Below, piece after piece: positions 6,455 through 17,467 of a DNA stretch of 45,378 nucleotides. The notes under the pieces were generated by a model. The model saw only the letters and a program-made list of their open reading frames with translations. It was not told the origin of the DNA and ran no database searches. The stretch is from contig NZ_QGGF01000367.1 in the NCBI RefSeq assembly GCF_003857015.1, positions 1 through 45,378 of the forward strand, written 5' to 3'. Source of the stretch: Micromonospora globispora (GTDB lineage Bacteria; Actinomycetota; Actinomycetes; Mycobacteriales; Micromonosporaceae). Each line of letters opens with the position of its first letter. Position 1 is the first letter of the stretch. Both the position numbers and the translations under genes were made by a program.

Positions 6455-7894
6455 TCAGATCTCCAGGGCCGGCTCCTCCGGTACGGTGCCGCGCTCCACC
6501 GCCACCCCGAGCGCCCGCAGGTCGGCGACGAAGTCCGGATAGCCCCGGTCCACGTGGTGCACGTGGGAGACCTCGGTGACCCCGTCGGCGCAGAGCCCGG
6601 CGATGATCAGCCCGGCGCCGGCCCGGATGTCCGTCGCGCGTACCGGGGCGCCGGAGAGGCGGTCCCGGCCGCGTACCACCGCGTGGTGGCCGTCGGTCTT
6701 GATGTCCGCGCCCAGCCGCATCATCTCGTTGGCGAACATGAACCGGCCGTCGAAGATGTTCTCGGTGATCAGGGACGCGCCATCGCTCACCGCGGCCAGC
6801 CCGATCGCCATCGGCAGCAGGTCTGTGGCGAAACCCGGGAACGGCAGGGTCACCACGTCCACCGCCGTCGGGCGGTCGTCCATGCGTACCCGGAAGGCCT
6901 CGCCGCGGGTCTCCACCAGGCCGCCCGCCGAGATGAGCTTGTCGAGCGCGACCTCGAGGAACGCCGGGTCGATGCCGGTCACCGTGACGTCGCCGCGGGT
7001 CATCGCGGCGGCGAACGCCCAGGTCCCGGCGACGATCCGGTCCCCCACCGTGGCGTGCCGGACCGGACGCAGCTCCGGCACCCCGACGATGTGCAGGGTG
7101 GAGGTGCCGGCTCCCTCGATCCGCGCCCCCATCCCGTTGAGCATGGTGCAGATGTCCACGATCTCCGGCTCCCGGGCGGCGTTGTCGATCACCGTGGTGC
7201 CCCGGGCCAGCACGGCCGCCATCACGAGGTTCTCGGTCGCGCCGACGCTGGGGAAGTCCAGCACGATGTCCGCGCCGTGCAGCCCGTCCGGCGCGGCGGC
7301 GATGACGAAGCCGTGCTCGCCGGAGATGTCCGCGCCCATCCGGGTGAGGCCGGCGATGTGCATGTCCAGGCCGCGGGAGCCGATCGCGTCGCCGCCGGGG
7401 TGGGCCACCCGCACGTACCCTCGGCGGGCCAGCAGTGGGCCGAGCACGCAGATCGACGCGCGCAGCCGCCGGACCAGGTCGTAGTCGGCCTCGGCGCCGG
7501 GCTGTTCCGGTACGTCGATGACGACCGACCGGGACCGCTCCACCCCACCCCGGGCCACCATCGGGTCGACCGGATCGTCGGCGGCGAACCGGACGCCGCA
7601 GCCGAGCCGGCGCAACACCTCACCCATGATCGCGATGTCGGTGATCCGGGGCACGTTCGTGATCACGCTCCGGCCGGGGGCGAGCAGCGCGGCGGCCATC
7701 AGTTTCAGCGCCGAGTTCTTCGCCCCGACCACGTGCACGGTGCCGGCCAGCCGCGCCTCACCGTGCACCCGGATGACGTCGACGTCGTTGAGCGCCGCGT
7801 CGCCGGCGTCGCCCGGACCCACCCCGGCGGGCCACCCGATCGCGCCCGGCCGCGCCGGGATGGTCAGGTCCGGTATCCGTAGGCTGTGCGTCAT
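6455..7894 (-). CDS. murA: UDP-N-acetylglucosamine 1-carboxyvinyltransferase MurA (Asp-type)
   Basis: Catalyses enolpyruvyl transfer to UDP-GlcNAc, the first committed peptidoglycan step, in the cytoplasm. The body has the two-fold EPT fold: [16 protein letters not shown] early, [15 protein letters not shown] in the active-site loop, [17 protein letters not shown] and a C-terminal [13 protein letters not shown]. The loop residue that is Cys115 in E. coli is Asp here (Asp169 counted from the ATG at 7894). M. tuberculosis MurA also has Asp, which confers fosfomycin resistance. The start is uncertain: the ATG at 7894 overlaps the ATG of the divergent adenosyltransferase in one CATG. The first 40 residues do not belong to the EPT fold, so a downstream start is possible. 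The pairing with the adenosyltransferase gene is conserved in mycobacteria. Confidence 0.92.
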   Translation of the reverse strand: MTHSLRIPDLTIPARPGAIGWPAGVGPGDAGDAALNDVDVIRVHGEARLAGTVHVVGAKNSALKLMAAALLAPGRSVITNVPRITDIAIMGEVLRRLGCGVRFAADDPVDPMVARGGVERSRSVVIDVPEQPGAEADYDLVRRLRASICVLGPLLARRGYVRVAHPGGDAIGSRGLDMHIAGLTRMGADISGEHGFVIAAAPDGLHGADIVLDFPSVGATENLVMAAVLARGTTVIDNAAREPEIVDICTMLNGMGARIEGAGTSTLHIVGVPELRPVRHATVGDRIVAGTWAFAAAMTRGDVTVTGIDPAFLEVALDKLISAGGLVETRGEAFRVRMDDRPTAVDVVTLPFPGFATDLLPMAIGLAAVSDGASLITENIFDGRFMFANEMMRLGADIKTDGHHAVVRGRDRLSGAPVRATDIRAGAGLIIAGLCADGVTEVSHVHHVDRGYPDFVADLRALGVAVERGTVPEEPALEI

Positions 7895-8465
7895 GGCCGT
7901 CCACCTCACGCGCATCTACACCAAGGCCGGCGACGCCGGCATGACCAGGCTGAGCAACAACGAGCAGGTGCCGAAGACCGATCCACGGATCGCCGCGTAC
8001 GCGGATGTCGACGAGTGCAACGCGGCGATCGGCGTCGCACTCGCGCTCGGGCAGCTCGACGACGAGCTGCGGGCGGTGCTGGGGTCCATCCAGAACGACA
8101 TGTTCGACGTCGGCGCCGACCTGGCCACCCCGGTCGAGCAGAACCCGGCGTACCCGCCGCTGCGGGTCACCGAGGAGTACGTGGAGCGCCTCGAGGGCTG
8201 GTGCGACGAGTACAACGCACGCCTGAGCAAGCTTGACTCCTTCATCCTCCCCGGCGGCACCCCTGGCGCGGCGCTGCTGCACGTGGCACGGACGATCGCC
8301 CGGCGCGCCGAGCGTGCGGCGTGGGCCCTGGTCGCGCACGACCCCGATCGGACCAGCTCCCTTCCGGCAAAGTATCTCAACCGGCTCTCCGATCTGCTCT
8401 TTATCCTGGCAAGAACGGCAAATCCGGAGGGAGATGTGCTATGGGTGCCGGGCGGGAAGCGCTGA
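7893..8465 (+). CDS. pduO: Cob(I)alamin adenosyltransferase, PduO type
   Basis: A 190-residue ATP:corrinoid adenosyltransferase that makes adenosylcobalamin. The N-terminal ATP-binding stretch [14 protein letters not shown] (residues 7-20) and [21 protein letters not shown], the central FILPGG, the RRAER helix and the C-terminal [12 protein letters not shown] are all PduO-family signatures. The length is normal. The ATG at 7893 overlaps the divergent murA ATG, leaving no room for an upstream Shine-Dalgarno independent of murA, so a leaderless transcript is likely. The product is the cofactor needed by the mutase at 1115-3121. A 25-nt overlap couples it to the VOC gene. Confidence 0.92.
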   Translation: MAVHLTRIYTKAGDAGMTRLSNNEQVPKTDPRIAAYADVDECNAAIGVALALGQLDDELRAVLGSIQNDMFDVGADLATPVEQNPAYPPLRVTEEYVERLEGWCDEYNARLSKLDSFILPGGTPGAALLHVARTIARRAERAAWALVAHDPDRTSSLPAKYLNRLSDLLFILARTANPEGDVLWVPGGKR

Positions 8466-8860
8466 CCGTCGGCGCCCTGCACCACGTCGAAGTCTGGGTG
8501 CCGGACCTCGACGCCGCTCGGCGCAGCTGGGGCTGGCTCCTGGGCGAGCTGGGCTGGACGCCGTTCCAGGACTGGCCGGCCGGGCGGTCCTGGCGGCTCG
8601 GCGCCACCTATTTGGTGCTGGAGGAGCCCCCGGCGCTCTCCGGGCGGGTGCACGACCGGCTCGCGCCGGGGCTCAACCACCTGGCCTTCCACGCCGGCCC
8701 GCCGGCCGCCGTGGACCGGCTGGTCGCCGCCGCGGCGGAGCACGGCTGGACCCTGCTCTTCCCCGACCGGCACCCGCACGCCGGCGGCCCGCAGACGTAC
8801 GCCGCGTACCTCGCCGACGGACAGGGCTACGAGGTGGAACTGGTCGCGTCGACCGACTAG
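8441..8860 (+). CDS. VOC family (glyoxalase-like) protein
   Basis: A 139-residue protein with paired beta-alpha-beta-beta-beta modules of the vicinal oxygen chelate fold. The sequence starts at LHHVEVWVPDLDAARRSWGWLLGELGW, and the second half has LNHLAFHAGPPAAVDRL and a final GYEVELVAS. Likely metal ligands are His in the first strand (LHHVEVWV), His in LNHLAFHA and the Glu in YEVELV. The ATG at 8441 is preceded by GGAGGGA at a suitable distance and overlaps the upstream gene by 25 nt, so the two are probably co-translated. The substrate is unknown; members of this fold include dioxygenases, epimerases and resistance proteins. Confidence 0.85.
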   Translation: MGAGREALTVGALHHVEVWVPDLDAARRSWGWLLGELGWTPFQDWPAGRSWRLGATYLVLEEPPALSGRVHDRLAPGLNHLAFHAGPPAAVDRLVAAAAEHGWTLLFPDRHPHAGGPQTYAAYLADGQGYEVELVASTD

Positions 8861-8864
8861 ACGC

Positions 8865-8900
8865 CGCTGGCCGGCACCCCGTCAGGGATACCGGCCAGCG
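8865..8900. terminator. Bidirectional hairpin between VOC gene and secreted-protein gene
   Basis: CGCTGGCCGG (8865-8874) pairs perfectly with 8891-8900. The 16-nt interval can itself pair CCC with GGG. It lies 4 nt after the VOC stop and about 20 nt beyond the stop of the convergent gene. Confidence 0.7.
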
Positions 8901-8921
8901 GTCGTTTCACGTTTTGAGTTG

Positions 8922-9515
8922 TCAGTTGTTCCAGTGCTGGGCGACCAGGTCAGCGGCCTGCTGCTCCCACTGGGCGTAGGCGTCCGGGTAGGCCGACACC
9001 TGCACCGTCTGCGCGGCCTCGGTCAGGGGCATGTCCTGCCACCCGTCGACCTGCTTCAGACCCTTCTGGAAGGCCATGGTCGAGTACTCGGGGTCGGTGA
9101 TCTGCTCCGGGGTACCCCAACCCGAGGAGGGGCGCTGCTGGAACAGGCCCAGCGAGTCGTGGTCGTTGCGGTCACCCAGGTGACCCAGGTTCTCCAGCTT
9201 CGACTCCTGCAGGCTGGTGCCGATGGAGATGACCGCGGCCCGCTCGTTCAGGCCCGACTTCTTGGTGGCGGCGATGATCGCCTTCGCATTGCCAACCTGC
9301 TCGTCGTTCAGGGTGATCTTCGACTGCGCGCCCTGCACACCATGCGGCATCAGCTTGGCGGTGTCCACGCCCGGCTTGTCGGCCTGCACGGCCACGGCGG
9401 CGGGCTTGGCGTCGACCGGGGTGGCGGCGTGGGCGGTCATCGGACCGGCGAACACACCACCGGCGAAGGCGAGACCAGCAACACCAAGAACGCTCTTACG
9501 GAAGATCGTGTTCAT
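8922..9515 (-). CDS. Secreted lysozyme-like (cell-wall) protein
   Basis: A 197-residue exported protein. Residues 1-30 are a Sec signal peptide ending at AHAA. A low-complexity Ala/Val/Pro stretch follows to about residue 65. The conserved C-terminal domain has ERAAVISIGTSLQESKL, then the HDSLGLFQQRPSSGWGT block, DPEYSTMAFQKGLKQ and ASAYPDAY-type ending (here VSAYPDAYAQWE). This domain is common in secreted actinobacterial proteins and looks like a small lysozyme-fold transglycosylase, with the Glu in LQESKL as candidate acid. That function is inferred, not shown. The ATG at 9515 has GGAG upstream; a longer reading to 9581 is rejected because the signal peptide begins at 9515. A paralogue with a nearly identical start lies at the left edge, and both have tandem ECF promoters. 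Confidence 0.82.
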   Translation of the reverse strand: MNTIFRKSVLGVAGLAFAGGVFAGPMTAHAATPVDAKPAAVAVQADKPGVDTAKLMPHGVQGAQSKITLNDEQVGNAKAIIAATKKSGLNERAAVISIGTSLQESKLENLGHLGDRNDHDSLGLFQQRPSSGWGTPEQITDPEYSTMAFQKGLKQVDGWQDMPLTEAAQTVQVSAYPDAYAQWEQQAADLVAQHWNN

Positions 9516-9661
9516 GGGGGAAAGCTCCATTCGGGGGTTGGCGCACAACGCCGAAAGGGGGGTCGGCACGTGCGCAAGCACCGTCAGGCGCTCAAAGGGG
9601 GGAAAGTCTTGGGGATCCGGCGCGCGGGGCGGGGCCTCTTCGCGGCGCCGGGACCATGTGT

Positions 9662-9687
9662 AACGACCGGCGGGCCACCATCATTCC
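9662..9687 (-). promoter_or_regulatory. ECF-type promoter, proximal (GGAAT-N18-GTT)
   Basis: GGAAT (9687-9683), 18 nt, GTT (9664-9662), with CGTTACACAT at the -10. It is equivalent to 222-247 at the paralogous locus; spacer bases differ while the two boxes and spacing are kept. The predicted leader is about 137 nt. Confidence 0.65.
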
Positions 9688-9739
9688 GGGCGCGCACCCC
9701 GCCTCGCGGGGGGTCTCCCTCGGCCGTTCACCGGTGTTC

Positions 9740-9765
9740 AACGACTCGCGCCCGCCCACGATTCC
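9740..9765 (-). promoter_or_regulatory. ECF-type promoter, distal (GGAAT-N18-GTT)
   Basis: GGAAT (9765-9761), 18 nt, GTT (9742-9740). It is equivalent to 316-341 at the paralogous locus. The sequence after GTT has diverged (GTTGAACA here versus GTTACACA), so the boxes and spacing are better conserved than their surroundings. Confidence 0.55.
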
Positions 9766-10228
9766 GGCCCCCGGATGCCGCCGGTCACACCCACAAACCG
9801 GACATATGGCCCGGGCCAGACGACGCCACCCACACCCCCGCCTCGTCGCAACACCATGGACGTCATCGGAGCCAGGAGACCTCCAGGACGTTCCACTCGC
9901 CGCACTGAACGGGGGACGGCAAACGGACAATCGCCCCAGAACGCGCCAGCGGCTGCCCCGGGCCGGGCCAGCCGGGCGAGATGCACTCCAGGGTGGCGAC
10001 GGCCCCGCCTCCGGGCTTCGTGAACCGGGCGGGCGGACGTACGGCGGACGCCGACACGCACGTCATGACGGGAGGGGAGCAGCGGATGGCCGAGGGATCG
10101 CCGGGCCGGTGACGCGCGGCCGGGCGACGCGGGACCACGGCCCGGGTGACCCCGGGACCACGACCGGGTCGGGGCCCCGCCGCGACCGGAGCAGTGATCG
10201 GGCCTGACCGGAGCCGGGCACGGCGGTC

Positions 10229-10246
10229 GCCGCCTGACAAGGCGGC
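10229..10246 (-). terminator. Hairpin after DUF2550 gene
   Basis: GCCGCCT (10229-10235) pairs with AGGCGGC (10240-10246) around a GACA tetraloop, 35 nt after the DUF2550 stop. There is no T-tract. It may close the atpC-DUF2550 unit. Confidence 0.4.
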
Positions 10247-10280
10247 TACCGACGGCGCAAGCGACCGGAGGTGGAGCGGA

Positions 10281-10736
10281 TCAGGCGGCGGGCCAGTCCT
10301 GGGACGCCAGACGCGGCGAGACCGCCCCCGGAGGGGCGGCCTCGAGCCAGGACAGGAAACCGGTGACGGTGGAGCGGGCCATGGCGATCTCCACCGGCGC
10401 GTGGTGACTGGTACAGCGGAGGATCACCCAGTCGGCCGGCATGGAGAGCCGTTCTTGTCCCTCGGGCAGTCGCCGACGCTCCACGGCCAGCCCTTTACGG
10501 GAGAGCACCCGTTTGGGTCGCAGGGCGAAGCTGAACATCCGGTACCAGCGGAGTTCGTCGCCGACGAACCGGCCGAAGCCGGGCGACCAGCCGCGGCCGT
10601 CGAGGATCGTGGAGACCCGGACGCTGAGCCGGATGATGCCTCCGCTGCGCGTGAACAGGGCCCGCCGGATGAAGAGGATCAGAAGCGCGGCAAGCACCAC
10701 CGCGATGCCGATTCCGATCCCTTCCACGATCTCCAT
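10281..10736 (-). CDS. DUF2550 membrane-anchored protein (Rv1312-like)
   Basis: A 151-residue protein with one N-terminal membrane segment (about residues 5-24) followed by the DUF2550 domain: RSGGIIRLSVR, GWSPGFGRFVGDELRWYRMFSF and the rest of a beta-rich cytoplasmic part. The function of the family is unknown. In mycobacteria the orthologue (Rv1312) directly follows atpC, as it does here 12 nt after the atpC stop, so co-transcription with atpC is likely. No Shine-Dalgarno is visible before the ATG at 10736, which is in keeping with translation coupled to atpC. The membrane topology is predicted from hydrophobicity only. Confidence 0.87.
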   Translation of the reverse strand: MEIVEGIGIGIAVVLAALLILFIRRALFTRSGGIIRLSVRVSTILDGRGWSPGFGRFVGDELRWYRMFSFALRPKRVLSRKGLAVERRRLPEGQERLSMPADWVILRCTSHHAPVEIAMARSTVTGFLSWLEAAPPGAVSPRLASQDWPAA

Positions 10737-10748
10737 CGGCGGGTCGGC

Positions 10749-11027
10749 TCAGCGCGCCGGAGTGGCGGGGGTGGCGCTCTCGGCGAGGACCGTGACGCCC
10801 TCACCGGTCACCGAAAGGAAACCGCCAGCGACGTCGTACGCGAGCTGCTCGCCACCGACCTGCTTGATGCGTACCTGGCTGGGCTCGGCGAGCTGGCCGA
10901 GCAGGGGCGCGTGCCCCGGCAGCACACCCAGCTCACCCTCGGTCGTCCGGGCGACGACCATCTCGGCCTCGCCGGACCAGACCTTCTCCTCGACGGCTAC
11001 GAGCTCGACGTGAAGCTGCTGTGCCAC
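10749..11027 (-). CDS. atpC: F1Fo ATP synthase subunit epsilon
   Basis: A 92-residue epsilon subunit of the F1 central stalk. The N-terminal beta-sandwich is complete (QLHVELVAVEEKVWSGEAEMV, TTEGELGVLPGHAPLLGQL). The protein ends soon after the sandwich, so the long C-terminal inhibitory helices of E. coli epsilon are mostly absent, as in mycobacteria. The GTG at 11027 has AAGGAG 5 nt upstream. It is separated from atpD by the LCP gene and a strong hairpin and is preceded by its own promoter-like sequence (11061-11090), unlike the usual atpD-atpC adjacency. DUF2550 follows closely. Confidence 0.93.
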   Translation of the reverse strand: MAQQLHVELVAVEEKVWSGEAEMVVARTTEGELGVLPGHAPLLGQLAEPSQVRIKQVGGEQLAYDVAGGFLSVTGEGVTVLAESATPATPAR

Positions 11028-11060
11028 GCTGTCTCCTTGCTGCGGCGGCGGATTGCCGAA

Positions 11061-11090
11061 AGTCTAGTCGCGGCCCCGAGGGGCACCCAA
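11061..11090 (-). promoter_or_regulatory. Putative housekeeping promoter of atpC
   Basis: On the minus strand TTGGGT (11090-11085), an 18-nt spacer and TAGACT (11066-11061) lie 34 nt upstream of the atpC GTG. The -10 fits TAnnnT. The MEDS promoter at 37045-37073 has the same TTGGGT -35. It would let atpC and DUF2550 be transcribed apart from the atp operon. Confidence 0.5.
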
Positions 11091-11180
11091 CGCGGGTGGC
11101 GAGAGCTGCGACACGCGTCGTCCGCGCCCACCGATCACGCCAGCGTGCCCGGCCGGCGCCGGGGCCCGCTGGCGGTCAGG

Positions 11181-12329
11181 TTAGCTGTTCTTTTGCTTGA
11201 ATTCCGGGTGCTCCAGCATGAACGCGTCCACCTGCTCGTTGCGCAGGGCGGCGAAGAAGTCCTGCGCCGGCGGCAGCAGCTTCTCCCCCTTGTACGCCGA
11301 GCCGGTGCCGATGGGCGCCCCCGGCAGCTTGATCGTCTCGATCGACGACGACCGGATGTTCTTCAGGGCCAGCGCGAAGTCGACCACGCTGTTGCCCCGG
11401 CCGTTGAAGATCAGCGACTGGCCCGCGGCCCGGATCACCTTGTCGAGCTTGATCGGGTTGGTCACCACGTCCGCGCTGAACGCCTGGTCGACCATCGCCT
11501 TGATGAACTGCTGCTGGTGCCGCTGCCGGCCGTAGTCGGCGTCCGGCACGCCGTTCTTCGGGTAGCGCTGCCGGACGTAGTCCAGCGCCTGCCAGCCGTT
11601 GAGGTGCGCGTTGCCCTTCTTGTACTCCGCCTGCGGGCCCAGGTATCCCCCGCCGCCCGGCCTGAGCTCCCGCATGGTGCCGTCCGGCTTGCGGTGCTCG
11701 GAGCGCACATCCCGCTCGATGTACATGTCGACGCCGCCCATCGCGTCGACGATCTTCTTGAACCCGGTGAAGTTGATGATCGCGCCAGCGTCGAAGCGTT
11801 CGATTCCGGTCACCTGCTGCACGGTCTTGGCGAGCAGTTCGAAACCGCGCGCGGCGTCCGGGTTCTGCCCGGGCACGAAGCTGCCGTGCGACATGGCGGC
11901 GTTCAGCTTGTCGGTGCGGCCCGCGAAGTTCGCCTTGGGGAACTCCGGGATCTCCACCCGCAGGTCCCGTGGGAGCGAGAAGAGGTAGCCACGGTCCATC
12001 CCGGCTGGCACGTGCAGGATCATGATCGAGTCGGCCAGCGGCCGCATCGACGCATTACGGGGGTCGATGCCGACCAGGAGGATGTTCAACGGTCCCTTGA
12101 TGGTGCTCTTGCGCTCCTGCGCGCCGGCCGCCTGGTCGCCGAAGAGGTCGCCCTTGCCGACCGCGCCCTCGTACCGGTGGAGCAGAGTCTCGTAGCCGAC
12201 CAGCACGGCGCCGCTGAGCGTCATGAGCACGACCCCGAAGATGGTGCACAACCGGGCCCACCGCGGCACGCCACGCCAGAGGGACCGCTTGCCGCCGTCC
12301 GCGCCGGCCTTACCCACGAGCATCTCCAT
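11181..12329 (-). CDS. LCP (LytR-CpsA-Psr) family cell-wall glycopolymer ligase
   Basis: A 382-residue membrane-anchored protein. A single transmembrane segment at about residues 29-50 is followed by the extracytoplasmic LCP domain: NILLVGIDPR, DSIMILHVP, the SLPRDLRVEIP catalytic-loop motif, NFTGFKKIVDAMGGVDM and a C-terminal YVRQRY plus DYGRQRHQQQFIKAM. Conserved Asp and Arg residues expected to bind pyrophosphate and Mg are present. Family members attach teichoic acids, arabinogalactan or other glycopolymers to peptidoglycan. The location is odd: it splits atpD from atpC. The ATG at 12329 is followed by a second in-frame ATG at 12323; neither has a strong Shine-Dalgarno. The glycopolymer substrate is unknown. 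Confidence 0.9.
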   Translation of the reverse strand: MEMLVGKAGADGGKRSLWRGVPRWARLCTIFGVVLMTLSGAVLVGYETLLHRYEGAVGKGDLFGDQAAGAQERKSTIKGPLNILLVGIDPRNASMRPLADSIMILHVPAGMDRGYLFSLPRDLRVEIPEFPKANFAGRTDKLNAAMSHGSFVPGQNPDAARGFELLAKTVQQVTGIERFDAGAIINFTGFKKIVDAMGGVDMYIERDVRSEHRKPDGTMRELRPGGGGYLGPQAEYKKGNAHLNGWQALDYVRQRYPKNGVPDADYGRQRHQQQFIKAMVDQAFSADVVTNPIKLDKVIRAAGQSLIFNGRGNSVVDFALALKNIRSSSIETIKLPGAPIGTGSAYKGEKLLPPAQDFFAALRNEQVDAFMLEHPEFKQKNS

Positions 12330-12487
12330 TCGTCACGCCCACAACAGGTAGACGGGCGCAGGCGACCGATTCGTTGCAAAGATCAACGCTCGGGTCGGTG
12401 AGCGTCGTGCCACGAACGGTACCCCCGGCGTGACAGAACCGCCTGTCCGAGAACCGGACACCTGCTGGGAGCGGGCCCCAAATGGGC

Positions 12488-12521
12488 GGAGGCCACCCCG
12501 GCATCCGCCGGGGTGGCCTCC
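12488..12521 (-). terminator. Strong hairpin terminator after atpD
   Basis: A perfect 15-bp stem (12488-12502 with 12507-12521) closes a 4-nt loop, 18 nt after the atpD stop. The downstream minus-strand sequence holds only a short ATTT run. It is the strongest hairpin seen in the atp region. Confidence 0.75.
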
Positions 12522-12539
12522 GTGGGTGTGATCGAGGTC

Positions 12540-14905
<2,366 letters not shown>

Positions 14906-14907
14906 GA

Positions 14908-16560
14908 TCAGCTCTCAGCCGGGCGGTCGGTCGTGCCCTCACGGAAGCGGGTCACCGTCTCGCGGTTCTCCTCGCCCTCGAGCGGCTTGGCCGGCGCCTC
15001 GTTGATCCGCTGCTCGTCCTCCTTGCCCAGGAACATCTGCTTGAACTCGGCGATGGCCCGGTCCAGGGTACCGATGATCTCGTCATCCCACTTGTTGTCG
15101 GCGATCGCCGCGAGGGTGCCCTCGTGCTTGTGCCGCAGGTACTGGAGGAACTCCGACTCGAAGCGCCGGACCTCGCCGACCGGGATGTCGTCCAGCTTGC
15201 CCTCGGTGCCGGCCCAGACCGAGACGACCTGGTCCTGCACCGGGTACGGCGAGTAGTTCGGCTGCTTGAGCAGCTCGACCAGGCGGGCACCGCGGTCCAG
15301 CTGGGCGCGGGAGGCCTTGTCCAGGTCGGAGGCGAAGGCGGCGAAGGCCTCCAGCTCGCGGTACTGGGCCAGGTTGAGCCGGAGCGAACCGGCGACCTTC
15401 TTCATCGGCTTCACCTGCGCGGCGCCACCGACCCGCGAGACCGAGGTGCCGACGTTGATGGCCGGCCGCACGCCCTGGTTGAACAGGTCGGTCTCGAGGA
15501 AGATCTGGCCGTCGGTGATCGAGATGACGTTGGTCGGGATGAACGCCGAGATGTCGTTGCCCTTGGTCTCGATCAGCGGCAGGCCGGTCATCGAACCGCC
15601 GCCCATCTCGTCGGAGAGCTTCGCGCACCGCTCCAGCAGCCGGGAGTGCAGGTAGAAGACGTCACCCGGGTAGGCCTCGCGGCCCGGCGGGCGACGCAGC
15701 AGCAGCGACACGGCCCGGTACGCCTCGGCCTGCTTGGTCAGGTCGTCGAAGACGATCAGGACGTGCTTGCCGCCGTACATCCAGTGCTGCCCGATGGACG
15801 AGCCGGTGTACGGGGCGAGGTACTTGAAGCCGGCCGGGTCGGAGGCCGGGGAGGCGACGATGGTGGTGTACTCCATCGCGCCCGCCTCCTCCAGCAGGCC
15901 CTTGATCGAGGCGATCGTGGAGGCCTTCTGGCCGATGGCGACGTAGATGCAGCGGACCTGCTTCTGCGGGTCGCCGGAGCGCCAGTTCTCGCGCTGGTTG
16001 AGGATCGTGTCCAGGGCGACCGTGGTCTTACCGGTCTTCCGGTCACCGATGATCAGCTGGCGCTGGCCGCGGCCGATCGGCGTCATGGCGTCGACCGCCT
16101 TGATGCCGGTCTGCATCGGCTCGAAGACCGACTGGCGGGCCATCACGTTCGGGGCCTGGAGCTCCAGCTCGCGGTAGCCCTCGTCCGCGATGTCACCGAG
16201 GCCGTCGATCGGCTGGCCGAGCGAGTTGACCACGCGGCCGAGGAAGGCGTCGCCGACCGGCACGGAGAGCACGCGGCCGGTGCGCTTGACGCGCTGCCCC
16301 TCCTCGATACCGCCGTAGTCACCGAGGACGACGACACCGATCTCCCGGACGTCGAGGTTCAGCGCCACGCCGAGCGTGCCGTCTTCGAACTCCAGGAGCT
16401 CGTTGGTCATGGTCGAGGGGAGACCCTCGACGTGGGCGATGCCGTCGCCGGCGTCGGCGACGGTGCCGACCTCCTCACGGGAGACGTCGGCCGTGTAGGA
16501 GGAGACGTAGCGCTCCAGGGCGCCGCGGATCTCCTCCGTCGAGATGGTCAGCTCGGCCAT
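14908..16560 (-). CDS. atpA: F1Fo ATP synthase subunit alpha
   Basis: The regulatory nucleotide-binding subunit of F1, 550 residues. The P-loop is GDRKTGKT (172-179). Other landmarks are GIAHVEGLP near the N-terminus, [24 protein letters not shown] and the arginine-finger region [10 protein letters not shown]. The acidic C-terminal tail beyond about residue 515 ([24 protein letters not shown]) is longer than in E. coli, as in other actinobacteria. In mycobacteria this extension limits ATP hydrolysis, so a similar role is possible here. AAGGAAG precedes the ATG at 16560. Confidence 0.97.
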   Translation of the reverse strand: MAELTISTEEIRGALERYVSSYTADVSREEVGTVADAGDGIAHVEGLPSTMTNELLEFEDGTLGVALNLDVREIGVVVLGDYGGIEEGQRVKRTGRVLSVPVGDAFLGRVVNSLGQPIDGLGDIADEGYRELELQAPNVMARQSVFEPMQTGIKAVDAMTPIGRGQRQLIIGDRKTGKTTVALDTILNQRENWRSGDPQKQVRCIYVAIGQKASTIASIKGLLEEAGAMEYTTIVASPASDPAGFKYLAPYTGSSIGQHWMYGGKHVLIVFDDLTKQAEAYRAVSLLLRRPPGREAYPGDVFYLHSRLLERCAKLSDEMGGGSMTGLPLIETKGNDISAFIPTNVISITDGQIFLETDLFNQGVRPAINVGTSVSRVGGAAQVKPMKKVAGSLRLNLAQYRELEAFAAFASDLDKASRAQLDRGARLVELLKQPNYSPYPVQDQVVSVWAGTEGKLDDIPVGEVRRFESEFLQYLRHKHEGTLAAIADNKWDDEIIGTLDRAIAEFKQMFLGKEDEQRINEAPAKPLEGEENRETVTRFREGTTDRPAES

Positions 16561-16645
16561 CCTCTGCTTCCTTAAGTATCAGGGGCCCGGGATACCTAGT
16601 ACCGACCGGTCCGATGGCGTCGAATCAGGGCTGCGGAAGCGCTGG

Positions 16646-17467
16646 TCAGCTCTTCGCGAGCGCGTTGCGGGTCTCGTTGAGGCGGCGCAGGACGGTGCCG
16701 TCGTACAGGTCGGAGCCGACCCGCACGCTCACCCCACCGAGCACCTCGGGGTTGACCGTCTGCTTGACGGAAACCTCTCGACCGTACATCTCGGAGAGGC
16801 GGGCACCCAGGCGTCGCTCCTCCTCGTCACTCAGCGGGGCCGCCACGGTCACGTACGCGACCTGCCGGTCCCGCCGCTCGGCGGCCAGCTCGACCAGCCG
16901 GGTGAGCGCGCCGATGAAGGAGCGTCCCCCGAACCCGCCGAGCGCCACCTCGACGAGGCGGACGGTGACCGGACGGGCCTTGCCGGCGAGCAGCTCGCGG
17001 GCCAGGCCGGCCCGCTGCTCAGCCGGAGCGATCGGGTCGGAGAGCGCGTTGGAGAGCGCCGACTGACCCGAGACGACCTGGCCGAAGCGGAACAGCTCGT
17101 CCTCGACCTCACCGAGGTCACCGGACTTGTCGGCGCTCGCGAGGAGCGCCTCCACGCCCAGCCGCTCGGTGCCCTCGAGCAGCTCCGAGGGTGCCGACCA
17201 CCGGCCGGAGGCCAGCGAGGCGAGCAGGTCGAGCGCGTCCGCGCCGATCCGGCCCCGCAGCATCTCGCCGAGCAGGCCGGCGCGGTCCGCGCCGGACCGG
17301 GCCGGGTCGGACAGCGCCCGGCGCAGCCGCGGCTCGCGCCGCAACAGGGTGGCGACGGAGAGGATGTCGTCGGCGGTGGAGGCCACCGCCGACGGCTCCG
17401 CGCCGCGGACGTACGCGTCGAGGCGCTCGGCCGCGATCTTGTACGACTCCCGGCTGGCGGCCTGCAT
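16646..17467 (-). CDS. atpH: F1Fo ATP synthase subunit delta
   Basis: The stator-linking subunit, 273 residues, the long form usual in actinobacteria (E. coli delta is about 177). The N-terminal helical bundle begins ASRESYKIAAERLDAYV. The C-terminal signature VTVAAPLSDEEERRLGARLSEMYGREV and NPEVLGGVSVRVGSDLYDGTVLRRL is intact. Unlike mycobacteria, delta is not fused to a b-type subunit. The start overlaps the atpF stop by one base (TGATG), giving tight coupling. An 85-nt gap separates it from atpA. Confidence 0.95.
   Translation of the reverse strand: MQAASRESYKIAAERLDAYVRGAEPSAVASTADDILSVATLLRREPRLRRALSDPARSGADRAGLLGEMLRGRIGADALDLLASLASGRWSAPSELLEGTERLGVEALLASADKSGDLGEVEDELFRFGQVVSGQSALSNALSDPIAPAEQRAGLARELLAGKARPVTVRLVEVALGGFGGRSFIGALTRLVELAAERRDRQVAYVTVAAPLSDEEERRLGARLSEMYGREVSVKQTVNPEVLGGVSVRVGSDLYDGTVLRRLNETRNALAKS

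Larger units (their letters stand above)
9516..10280. other. 765-nt intergenic region with duplicated promoter segment
   Basis: Positions 9516-9805 are the leader and promoter region of the leftward secreted gene, homologous in blocks to 66-380. Shared blocks include GGAGCTTTCCCCC before the start, GCGCCTGACGGTGCTTGCGC in the leader and the two GGAAT-N18-GTT elements. Beyond 9806 the homology stops. I see no gene or clear element from there to the hairpin at 10229. Confidence 0.6.

Noticed and set aside
10070-10112. Small open frame with GGGAGGGG before an ATG at 10086
   Set aside because: It encodes only eight residues before a stop, with no conservation visible at the paralogous locus.
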